NCBI GenBank assembly: GCA_902500695.1
Contig: CABVRQ010000040.1
Span: 1-5,561 of the forward strand
Origin: an uncultured Nitrospira sp.
Lineage (GTDB): Bacteria; Nitrospirota; Nitrospiria; Nitrospirales; UBA8639
Direction of reading: 5' to 3'
Length of the DNA: 5,561 nt
In this document: one piece after another, positions 1 to 4,271 of the stretch
How positions within the stretch are numbered: position 1 is the stretch's first letter
Layout: every line of letters begins with the position of its first letter
Translations under genes and position numbers: made by a program
Notes under the pieces: model-generated
Database searches by the model: none
What the model saw: only the letters and a program-made list of their open reading frames with translations
What the model was told of the DNA's origin: nothing

Positions 1-428
1 TTCTGGTCACGGTTGGGTTAATCACCTTGACCGGCCGGTATGCGTCCACGGTGTTTGTGCAAAAAATGTTAGATGTGTTGGAACGGGTGTTGGTCAAGGC
101 GCCGTACGTCAAAATTCTGTATACCTCGCTCAAGGATCTGATCGCGGCGTTTATGGGAGAAAAGCGTCGGTTCGACCAGCCGGTGTTAGTGACTCTGAAC
201 CCCAATGGATATGGAAAAGCTTTGGGATTTCTGACGCGAAGCGATTTGCAATTCCTTGGCTTAATGGACCATGTGGCGGTTTATTTCCCACAAGCCTATA
301 ACTTTGCAGGCCATTTGCTGATATTTCCCAAAGAGCAAATCCGCCCGCTGGAAGTGGAAAGCGCGGATGTCATGGCGTTTATCGTGTCCGGAGGAGTCTC
401 CGGGAGGCAAAATGGGGAAGGGGTATAG
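1..428 (+). CDS. DUF502 family membrane protein, 5' end missing
   Basis: The frame is open from the left edge (first full codon at position 3) to TAG at 426-428, giving 141 visible residues. DUF502 proteins are about 200 residues long with two N-terminal membrane helices, so about 60 residues appear to be missing. What remains fits the family: the end of a hydrophobic segment (LVTVGLITLTG), then an amphipathic stretch, then KAPYVKILYTSLKDLI, which matches the family's 'P-x-V-x-x-I-Y-x-x-x-K' signature. After that come LVTLNPNGYGKALGFLTR, a LLIFPKEQIRPLEV segment and the characteristic VSGGVSG close to the C-terminus. A TTG codon at 27 could be mistaken for a start, but the homologous reading continues upstream of it. 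The function of DUF502 is not established. It is an inner-membrane protein found widely in bacteria and plants. No gene follows it in the same direction with certainty. Confidence 0.85.
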   Translation, partial: LVTVGLITLTGRYASTVFVQKMLDVLERVLVKAPYVKILYTSLKDLIAAFMGEKRRFDQPVLVTLNPNGYGKALGFLTRSDLQFLGLMDHVAVYFPQAYNFAGHLLIFPKEQIRPLEVESADVMAFIVSGGVSGRQNGEGV

Positions 429-523
429 GCACCAAGGAAATTTCCTTTATGAGAATGGGAGTGAAGAAGTCTGTGGTAATTTTATTGACGGGATTTAGGA
501 TAACCAGACAATTTTTCTGAAGG

Positions 524-546
524 AATGTGTGTTTCGTTCACACATT
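524..546. repeat. Perfect 8-bp inverted repeat (hairpin)
   Basis: AATGTGTG (524-531) and CACACATT (539-546) are exact reverse complements around the 7-base loop TTTCGTT. The position, about 100 bases after the DUF502 stop and between convergent genes, suits a transcription end. However, no T-tract follows on either strand, so it is not a classical intrinsic terminator. It could act as a 3'-end stabilising hairpin or be chance. Confidence 0.45.
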
Positions 547-656
547 AATCCCCCCTATCCCTTGTTACTCAAGAATTTGCGAAATCACCCTCTGCCCTAG
601 TTAGGCCGCTAAAATATTCATGACACCCAATTCCAAGAACGCAAGGTGCAAAATCT

Positions 657-683
657 AAAAAGCAGGGCCATCACGAATGATGG
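657..683 (-). terminator. Probable rho-independent terminator of the PepSY-like gene
   Basis: Read on the minus strand, CCATCA-TTCG-TGATGG forms a 6-bp stem closed by a UUCG loop, a very stable tetraloop. It is followed by CCCTGC and then TTTTT (complement of the A-run at 657-661). It lies about 60 bases beyond the TAG of the minus-strand gene at 743-985. The stem is short and separated from the T-run by six bases, so efficiency is uncertain. Confidence 0.55.
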
Positions 684-742
684 AAAGATAGCCTCTTGTA
701 GTCTCATTCTCTATACGACCTCCATCAGCAGGTCTATGGAAT

Positions 743-985
743 CTATCCATCCTGCGAAAATTCACAGCAGGGTTCTTCGAGGAATTTCCACGCAATGATG
801 GTTCTGGTTTTGGGTGTGACCTTCAATTCAACCCATGTGCCCTCCGGATCACGAGCTTCAACGACATACCATTGATCATCATACAGAATGCTAAAAACCT
901 GATAACGCTGTTCTTGAAGCCAGGTAAAGATTTGTCCGGGTGTATACCAGGCATGGGTTCCGCCAGGCATGTAGAAATTGCTCAT
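743..985 (-). CDS. Small PepSY-like protein without signal peptide
   Basis: An 80-residue protein. The start is well set: the minus strand reads AAGGAGGACAT before ATG at 985, an excellent ribosome-binding site at the right spacing. Residues 16-66 follow the PepSY pattern: a short helix (PGQIFTWLQEQRYQV, 16-30), then strands with alternating aromatic and acidic residues (WYVVEARDPEGTWVELKV, 39-56) and an end like 'vDp.TG.ii' (TPKTRTII, 57-64). The usual Asp-x-x-Thr-Gly turn is degenerate here (no Gly). PepSY domains are small domains first noted as protease-inhibitor-like modules in exported proteins. Here no hydrophobic leader is visible, so the protein would stay in the cytoplasm unless exported another way. 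Two adjacent cysteines (73-74) lie near the C-terminus. The family call is by pattern only, and the function is unknown. It is transcribed in the same direction as the BOF gene upstream, but 245 bases with a hairpin and a candidate promoter separate them, so it is probably its own unit. Confidence 0.7.
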   Translation of the reverse strand: MSNFYMPGGTHAWYTPGQIFTWLQEQRYQVFSILYDDQWYVVEARDPEGTWVELKVTPKTRTIIAWKFLEEPCCEFSQDG

Positions 986-988
986 ATG

Positions 989-996
989 TCCTCCTT
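989..996 (-). promoter_or_regulatory. Ribosome-binding site of the 743-985 gene
   Basis: TCCTCCTT on the plus strand reads AAGGAGGA on the minus strand, ending three bases before the ATG at 985-983. This match to the anti-Shine-Dalgarno sequence fixes the start and supports the ORF as a real gene despite its small size. Confidence 0.8.
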
Positions 997-1036
997 GGTT
1001 GGCCGCATCTACGAAGATATTCTGATGGTAAATACC

Positions 1037-1064
1037 GCTATACCGTCCTGATGTTCATGCTCAA
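1037..1064 (-). promoter_or_regulatory. Candidate sigma70-type promoter of the PepSY-like gene
   Basis: On the minus strand TTGAGC (complement of 1059-1064) and TATAGC (complement of 1037-1042) are separated by 16 bases. Transcription would begin near 1030, leaving a leader of about 45 bases before the ATG at 985. Both hexamers match the consensus at 4 of 6 positions, so this is a reasonable but unproven promoter. Confidence 0.4.
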
Positions 1065-1080
1065 CGTCTCAACCGTTGAG
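1060..1080. promoter_or_regulatory. Operator-like CTCAAC repeat and palindrome
   Basis: CTCAAC occurs at 1060-1065 and again at 1068-1073, and its reverse complement GTTGAG at 1075-1080. The second and third copies form a 6-bp palindrome around one base. The first and third form a 7-bp inverted repeat (CTCAACG and CGTTGAG) around seven bases. The cluster overlaps the candidate -35 hexamer of the minus-strand promoter, where a bound regulator would act. No specific regulator is recognised. Confidence 0.4.
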
Positions 1081-1176
1081 TAAGATCGGCTCGGTTAATC
1101 TGCTGATCCCACTTGCCATGTCGGACCCCCGATTACGAAAATGCATTCAGGATCAACATCCCGGCGATTCTGTTGC

Positions 1177-1208
1177 TCACACCCTCCACCAATTGATGGA
1201 GGGTGTGA
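1177..1208 (-). terminator. Strong hairpin after the BOF gene, no T-tract
   Basis: TCACACCCTCCA (1177-1188) and TGGAGGGTGTGA (1197-1208) pair perfectly over 12 bp around the 8-base loop CCAATTGA. It lies 22 bases beyond the stop codon of the minus-strand BOF gene. Neither strand has a T-run after the stem, so it may be a weak terminator, an mRNA 3'-end stabiliser or a pause hairpin that works with Rho. Confidence 0.5.
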
Positions 1209-1230
1209 AGCCTTGCTAGACCGTTCCTCC

Positions 1231-1683
1231 TTAATGCAGTTGAAGCAGGCTTACGCTCTGACCTGAAGTCGGCATACCGTCAATTGGGTTGTGATCGGAA
1301 TGGTCCGGTTGCAACCGGCTCAGGTCCGGACTTGAGACGTTCTCCGTCTCGATTTGTTTCACCTCAATTTCCGTCGTCCCCCATTCTCGATCGATTTCTC
1401 CCGATACCCGCAGGATGGTTTCCGGATTGACGGTGACATTTCCCCAATCTTCATGATCGATTTCGACGATCATTGTCCCAGTAGCATCCTGAAAAAGGTA
1501 GCGTTCTTCTCCTACTTGGCGAAGGATGGTGCCGCTAAGCATCACCCAGGAATCATCAACCGCCTCTTGAGCGGCAGATACAGTCGTAATGCCAGGCGTT
1601 CCTGGTCCCTGGAATTGCGCCCAGAGAGTGAGAGTACTCAATAAAAGAAATCCGACGGTCATGAAGATAATGTGTTTGCTCAT
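1231..1683 (-). CDS. Exported OB-fold protein, YgiW/YdeI (BOF) family
   Basis: A 150-residue protein from ATG at 1683. An in-frame ATG at 1725 exists, but the 1683 start has AAGGAG seven bases ahead and begins directly with a signal peptide: MSK, a hydrophobic core (residues 5-20) and a likely cut after LWA (22). Residues 45-112 match the BOF family closely: VMLSGTI (47-53), RYLFQDATGTMIVEID (61-76), a Trp (80) and RVSGEID...TEIEVKQIE (92-112). This is the five-stranded OB-fold pattern of YgiW/YdeI. E. coli and Salmonella members (YgiW/VisP, YdeI) are periplasmic and aid tolerance to peroxide, acid, cationic peptides and other envelope stresses. Unlike the short E. coli forms, this one carries a 38-residue polar tail rich in Ser, Asp, His and Pro (113-150). 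The call is firm for family and location; the exact ligand is unknown. It is divergent from the barrel gene at 1996. Confidence 0.88.
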   Translation of the reverse strand: MSKHIIFMTVGFLLLSTLTLWAQFQGPGTPGITTVSAAQEAVDDSWVMLSGTILRQVGEERYLFQDATGTMIVEIDHEDWGNVTVNPETILRVSGEIDREWGTTEIEVKQIETENVSSPDLSRLQPDHSDHNPIDGMPTSGQSVSLLQLH

Positions 1684-1690
1684 GATGTTT

Positions 1691-1696
1691 CTCCTT
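1691..1696 (-). promoter_or_regulatory. Ribosome-binding site deciding the BOF start
   Basis: CTCCTT on plus reads AAGGAG on minus, seven bases before the ATG at 1683. No comparable site precedes the longer in-frame start at 1725, and translation from 1725 would put 14 polar residues before the signal peptide. Confidence 0.75.
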
Positions 1697-1881
1697 GGTT
1701 GAAAAAGGTTTGACGTGTAAGGCACCTAAGACTTGTTTCAGCTGATAGCCCAATCACTCATCCCACCAACAACACCCCACGAATGATGGGTCCGTTGATC
1801 TCACCGATTATTCCTTAAACCTCCTTTCGTTGGCTCTCAAGCCTGTCATTATTCTTTTGGGATTGTACCCCCAGCATCCTG

Positions 1882-1914
1882 AAGCCACGCTGAAAATGCA
1901 TTTCAGCCTGGCTT
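1882..1914. repeat. 33-nt imperfect inverted repeat between divergent genes
   Basis: The left arm is AAGCCA, C, GCTGAAA (1882-1895), the centre is ATGCA, and the right arm is TTTCAGC, C, TGGCTT (1901-1914). Thirteen of fourteen positions pair, with one C-C mismatch. It lies 82 bases before the barrel gene start and about 200 before the BOF start. No T-run follows on either strand, so an operator for a dimeric regulator or a structured leader is as likely as a terminator. Confidence 0.6.
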
Positions 1915-1995
1915 AAATGTTGGATCGTTAGGGTGCGATTCCAGATAGGGGCAGAATTATGAATTTATGGAGAAAGGACGGAGAGAAAATTAGGA

Positions 1996-2781
1996 ATGAA
2001 CACTTCAACAATTTCAGTCTGGTTTCTTCTTCTTATGACTTTTTCGAATATCACCCATGCCTCTGAACGTGGAACATATAGCGACTCTCCTCGTCTCCCC
2101 GAGCCCATGGTTTTTGATTTGGTGTTACCCTTGGGAGCCCACAAAAATGAGTACGAGTTCAATGCCCTGTTTCAATATGATTTCAAAGACGATGCCATGA
2201 GATTCAATCCTGAATTCGAGTACGCCTTTGCAGATGGCTATGGGATTGAATTTGAATTACCGATGCAAAACGGTGTCGTGAAAGCCTATAAACTGGGATT
2301 ACAAGGCACATTTAATTTTCTCCGAAATAGTCGGTTTATTCACGGGTGGCAATATATTGGTGAATACCATAGGCATCTTTCACGGTTTGAAGATGCGAGT
2401 GGAGAGTTTGAAGATGATCCTGGAGAGTTTAAAGGTGGTGGAGGGTTTGAGAATGACCTGCTCTACGTATTTGGATATCAGTTCAATAGGCATTGGAGTA
2501 TGCAGAATATGACGGGATTGCGTCTTACGGACATCGGGTCTCACGGGCATCTTGAGGGATTGGTGAATGGAAACCTTAATTATTCATTCTCGAAAACTTT
2601 TCAAATGGGATTAGAGATGAATTGGGAATCTCGACCAAAGCGCCCTGATTTAATGATAGTGATGCCCCAACTGCATGTTCGTTTAGCCAAACATACGAAG
2701 ATACAATTCGGATTCGGGATGGAAAGCACAGAACATCAGAATTTTCCAGTCGCTGCTGCACGGATTATTTTTGGGTTCTGA
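1996..2781 (+). CDS. Probable outer-membrane beta-barrel protein
   Basis: A 261-residue protein. ATG at 1996 is preceded by GGAGAG about 10 bases away and starts a good signal peptide: MNTSTIS, hydrophobic core (8-17), likely cut after THA (22). The mature part has about 10-12 amphipathic stretches with alternating hydrophobic and polar residues and many Tyr, Phe and Trp. It ends in AARIIFGF, with the C-terminal Phe typical of proteins inserted by the BAM machinery. Length would suit a 10- to 12-stranded barrel. The segment EFEYAFADGYGIEFELPM recalls 'MetA-pathway phenol degradation/transporter-like' barrels, but I do not claim that family. Residues 130-153 hold a degenerate acidic and glycine-rich repeat (FEDAS, GEFEDDP, GEFKGG, GGFEND), probably an exposed loop. 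No ligand can be named. It is divergent from the BOF gene, with which it may share control through the inverted repeat at 1882-1914. Confidence 0.75.
   Translation: MNTSTISVWFLLLMTFSNITHASERGTYSDSPRLPEPMVFDLVLPLGAHKNEYEFNALFQYDFKDDAMRFNPEFEYAFADGYGIEFELPMQNGVVKAYKLGLQGTFNFLRNSRFIHGWQYIGEYHRHLSRFEDASGEFEDDPGEFKGGGGFENDLLYVFGYQFNRHWSMQNMTGLRLTDIGSHGHLEGLVNGNLNYSFSKTFQMGLEMNWESRPKRPDLMIVMPQLHVRLAKHTKIQFGFGMESTEHQNFPVAAARIIFGF
2383..2457 (+). repeat. In-frame degenerate microrepeat in the barrel gene
   Basis: Four adjacent units share a TTTGAAGATG-like core: CGGTTTGAAGATGCGAGT (2383), then units beginning GGAGAGTTTGAAGAT (2401), GGAGAGTTTAAAGGT (2422) and GGAGGGTTTGAGAAT (2440). The spacings are 18, 21 and 18 bases, all whole codons, so the frame is kept. 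The protein shows FED/GEF/GEF/GGF units. It looks like a slipped-strand expansion within a loop. Confidence 0.6.
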
Positions 2782-2827
2782 TATTTCGTCGATGCACTCC
2801 TAGAATGCGCAGTTTGACAAAGCCTTC

Positions 2828-3088
2828 TTGAAATCCCTCAACGTATATCTGGGAGGGATGATGAGGAGTGGGGACTGGAGGGGAAAAGTTGAAAGGTATT
2901 TAATCCGAGGGTGGGCTTCTTATCGGTGGAATCAATTCGACCCATGGATTGTCGGGGTCCTGGGCCTCCTCACGCCCTATTCGTCGTCCTCGATGGCCGT
3001 TCTTGCTGTCTATTGGCTGCGAGATGACCCACCCTACCGACTACCGTTCATGGCGTGTTGTTCCTCTGAGAGTGTTTTTTGTGAATGA
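2828..3088 (+). CDS. Doubtful small membrane ORF, faintly PspC-like
   Basis: The frame could start at TTG 2828 (86 residues, no good ribosome-binding site) or more plausibly at ATG 2861 (75 residues, with GGAGG just ahead). Past a basic N-terminal stretch there is RGWASYRWNQFDPWIVGVL, then a hydrophobic run to about VLAVYWL and the end DDPPYRLP. The order 'RG...Y-x(4)-F-D-P-x-x-V...hydrophobic helix...YWL...P' faintly recalls PspC, the inner-membrane phage-shock protein involved in envelope stress. The match is weak: the glycine-rich first half of PspC is missing, and the C-terminus (MACCSSESVFCE) is odd. It may be a decayed gene or chance. It is listed because nothing else explains this region. 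Confidence 0.3.
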   Translation: MKSLNVYLGGMMRSGDWRGKVERYLIRGWASYRWNQFDPWIVGVLGLLTPYSSSSMAVLAVYWLRDDPPYRLPFMACCSSESVFCE

Positions 3089-3124
3089 TGATAGATAAGG
3101 TATTTCTTATATCCTGAGATTGCC

Positions 3125-3141
3125 CTTAACAGAATTTTAAG
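3125..3141 (+). promoter_or_regulatory. Candidate response-regulator box (hexamer-N5-hexamer)
   Basis: CTTAAC (3125-3130), five bases (AGAAT), then TTTAAG (3136-3141). This matches the direct-repeat form YTTAAK-N5-YTTAAK bound by PmrA/QseB-type OmpR-family regulators at 11 of 12 fixed positions. The 11-base period puts both half-sites on one face of the helix. It lies 22 bases upstream of the candidate -10 at 3164, where a class-II-type activator would sit, and it precedes an operon that encodes an OmpR-family regulator. Confidence 0.45.
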
Positions 3142-3142
3142 C

Positions 3143-3169
3143 TTGGCGTAAGGTTGGTCATGATAAGAT
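3143..3169 (+). promoter_or_regulatory. Candidate promoter of the PepSY/RR/kinase operon
   Basis: TTGGCG (3143-3148) and TAAGAT (3164-3169) are 15 bases apart, shorter than the ideal 17, as is common for promoters that need an activator. Transcription would start near 3176, about 48 bases before the chosen ATG at 3224. The regulator-like repeat at 3125-3141 lies immediately upstream. Confidence 0.4.
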
Positions 3170-3223
3170 TCTGTTCCAGAGAGTTTTTCCTGTATGGCCG
3201 CAAAGGGAAAGGAGGGGGAGGAA

Positions 3224-3571
3224 ATGAAAGTTGATCGGCAGAAAATATCCGAAAACGAGAGGATTGTATTACCGTGGATCTTCGGGGTTATTATCGGACT
3301 GTTCGGATTTCTCCCACCAGCTTATCCGGATGACGACATTCCCGGGTATCAACAATTAAAGGCCGAAGTGGTTCCTGTCGAGCAATTGTTCCAAAAGGTG
3401 CAAAAAGAGTTTGAGGGAATAATTCTTGAGTTGGAATTAGAAGAGGAGGCTTTGCGCTGGGTCTATGAGGTCAAGTTACTGACCCCTCAGGGTAATGTAC
3501 TGAAAATCGACTACGATGCCAAAACGATGACGGTTCTCACGGTCAAAGGTCAGCGAGACCATTCACCGTGA
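3224..3571 (+). CDS. Exported or anchored PepSY-domain protein
   Basis: A 115-residue protein from ATG at 3224, chosen because AAGGAGG lies eight bases upstream. An in-frame ATG at 3194 would add ten residues, has no site, and would place the AAGGAGG inside the gene. A hydrophobic segment (residues 14-30) after a charged N-terminus is a signal peptide or membrane anchor, with the following PPAYPDDD a possible cut region. Residues 45-109 form a PepSY-type domain: helix with VEQLFQKVQKEF (52-63), then strands ILELELEEE (67-75), WVYEVKLLTPQGNVLKIDYDAKT (79-101) and VLTVKG (104-109). The 'vYeV...G.v..i.yDa.T' string is the family signature. The gene ends next to a PhoP-like regulator gene, an order seen with periplasmic PepSY partners of sensor kinases. 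By inference it modulates the sensor encoded two genes downstream. Direct proof is lacking. Confidence 0.8.
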   Translation: MKVDRQKISENERIVLPWIFGVIIGLFGFLPPAYPDDDIPGYQQLKAEVVPVEQLFQKVQKEFEGIILELELEEEALRWVYEVKLLTPQGNVLKIDYDAKTMTVLTVKGQRDHSP

Positions 3572-3599
3572 TGAGGACCGTTTGCCCCAGGTTGATCCC

Positions 3600-4271
3600 A
3601 TGAGGGTGCTCGTTGTTGAAGATAACCCACAGGTGGCCAGGCAAATTGCCGATGCGCTGCAGCGCGGCGCGTATGCCGTGGATGTGGCCTCTGATGGGGA
3701 GCAAGGGGAGTTCTTCGGCCAGTCGGAATCCTACGACGCGGTGATTCTGGATTTGGGTCTTCCGAAATGTGAAGGCTTGACGGTGTTACAACGTTGGCGT
3801 CAAGCGGGACGTACGATGCCTGTCCTTATTTTAACGGCGAGGGATACCTGGCGGGAAAAAGTGTTGGGTTTACGGGCTGGCGCGGATGATTATCTGACGA
3901 AACCCTTTGAGCTTGAAGAGGTTGTGGCTCGAATAGAAGCGCTCATTCGGCGGGCTGCGGGCCACGCCAGCGCCGTTCTGACGTGGGGTTCGGTCACCCT
4001 CGACACCAGTAGCCAACGGGTGACCGTTCACGATCAACCCTTGGAATTGACTGCGCTGGAATTTCGTACCTTATCGTATTTTCTCCATCATCCTCACGCC
4101 ATCATATCGAAGACCGAACTCACGGAACATATCTACAACCAGGACTTTGATCGGGATTCTAATGTGATTGAAGTCTTAATCAATCGATTAAGAAAGAAGC
4201 TAGGGGCTTCGTTTATCAGCACTCACCGGGGTAAGGGATACCAACTCACCGAGTTCGACCATGAAGCGTAA
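3600..4271 (+). CDS. PhoP-like OmpR-family response regulator
   Basis: A 223-residue, two-domain DNA-binding regulator. Receiver domain (1-118): acidic pair E7-D8, phospho-acceptor D51 in VILDLGLP, T79 in LTARD, and K101 in LTKPF, all the residues needed for phosphorylation. C-terminal winged helix (about 128-218): LELTALEFRTLSYFL, a recognition helix in SNVIEVLINRLRKKLG, and the wing HRGKGYQL. Strings such as LTARDTWREKVLGLRAGADD resemble PhoP more than other OmpR members, and QseB is also close. ATG at 3600 gives the standard MRVLVVEDN start. A TTG at 3582, with GAGG five bases ahead, would add six residues and cannot be excluded. It follows the PepSY gene by 28 bases and overlaps the kinase gene by 11, implying one operon and translational coupling. 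The kinase should phosphorylate D51. Confidence 0.93.
   Translation: MRVLVVEDNPQVARQIADALQRGAYAVDVASDGEQGEFFGQSESYDAVILDLGLPKCEGLTVLQRWRQAGRTMPVLILTARDTWREKVLGLRAGADDYLTKPFELEEVVARIEALIRRAAGHASAVLTWGSVTLDTSSQRVTVHDQPLELTALEFRTLSYFLHHPHAIISKTELTEHIYNQDFDRDSNVIEVLINRLRKKLGASFISTHRGKGYQLTEFDHEA

Larger units (their letters stand above)
429..742. other. Convergent intergenic region with hairpins
   Basis: This stretch lies between the 3' ends of two convergent genes. I see no convincing gene in it. It holds a perfect 14-bp palindrome (AAGGAAATTTCCTT, 434-447) a few bases after the DUF502 stop, a hairpin at 524-546, and a terminator-like hairpin at 657-683 reading on the minus strand. A 23-codon ORF at 449-520 begins just after the palindrome (MRMGVKKSVVILLTGF...) and is probably chance. 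Confidence 0.6.
1684..1995. other. Divergent intergenic region
   Basis: This stretch separates the BOF gene (minus) from the barrel gene (plus) and should hold both promoters. Its main feature is the inverted repeat at 1882-1914. No sigma70 promoter stands out with both hexamers good. A minus-strand TTGAGA / TAAGGA pair 17 bases apart (in the 1813-1841 area) is one weak candidate for the BOF gene. A TGGC-N7-TTGG pattern at 1909-1923 faintly resembles a sigma54 site for the barrel gene, but it lacks the key C of the -12 element. Confidence 0.5.
2782..3223. other. Long intergenic region before the signalling operon
   Basis: This stretch of about 440 bases contains one doubtful small ORF (2828-3088) and, in its last 100 bases, the candidate control region of the PepSY/response-regulator/kinase operon. 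No clear terminator follows the barrel gene. A T-run (3075-3080) preceded by a tiny CTC-TGA-GAG stem lies inside the end of the doubtful ORF. I see no gene of useful length on the minus strand. Confidence 0.5.

Noticed and set aside
27..29. TTG as the start of the DUF502 gene
   Set aside because: The frame is open to the left edge and the upstream residues continue a membrane segment expected for the family.
1354..1644. Plus-strand ORF opposite the BOF gene
   Set aside because: It is fully antisense to a confidently recognised BOF gene, has no ribosome-binding site and shows no recognisable domain.
1556..1753. Minus-strand ORF overlapping the BOF start in another frame
   Set aside because: It is a frame shadow of the BOF signal-peptide region, and its start lacks a ribosome-binding site.
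1778..1789. CACGAATGATGG, also present at 672-683
   Set aside because: A 12-base match occurs only twice, and the second copy lacks the stem and T-tract of the first. It is probably chance.
1820..1829. AAAGGAGG on the minus strand, like an orphan ribosome-binding site
   Set aside because: The nearest start codon (GTG) is about 15 bases away and opens only a 16-codon frame.
1965..2162. Minus-strand ORF over the start of the barrel gene
   Set aside because: It is antisense to a protein with a clear signal peptide and has no ribosome-binding site or domain.
4174..4193. Perfect inverted repeat TCTTAATC-AATC-GATTAAGA inside the regulator gene
   Set aside because: It encodes the conserved recognition-helix segment VLINRLRK, so codon constraints explain it well enough.
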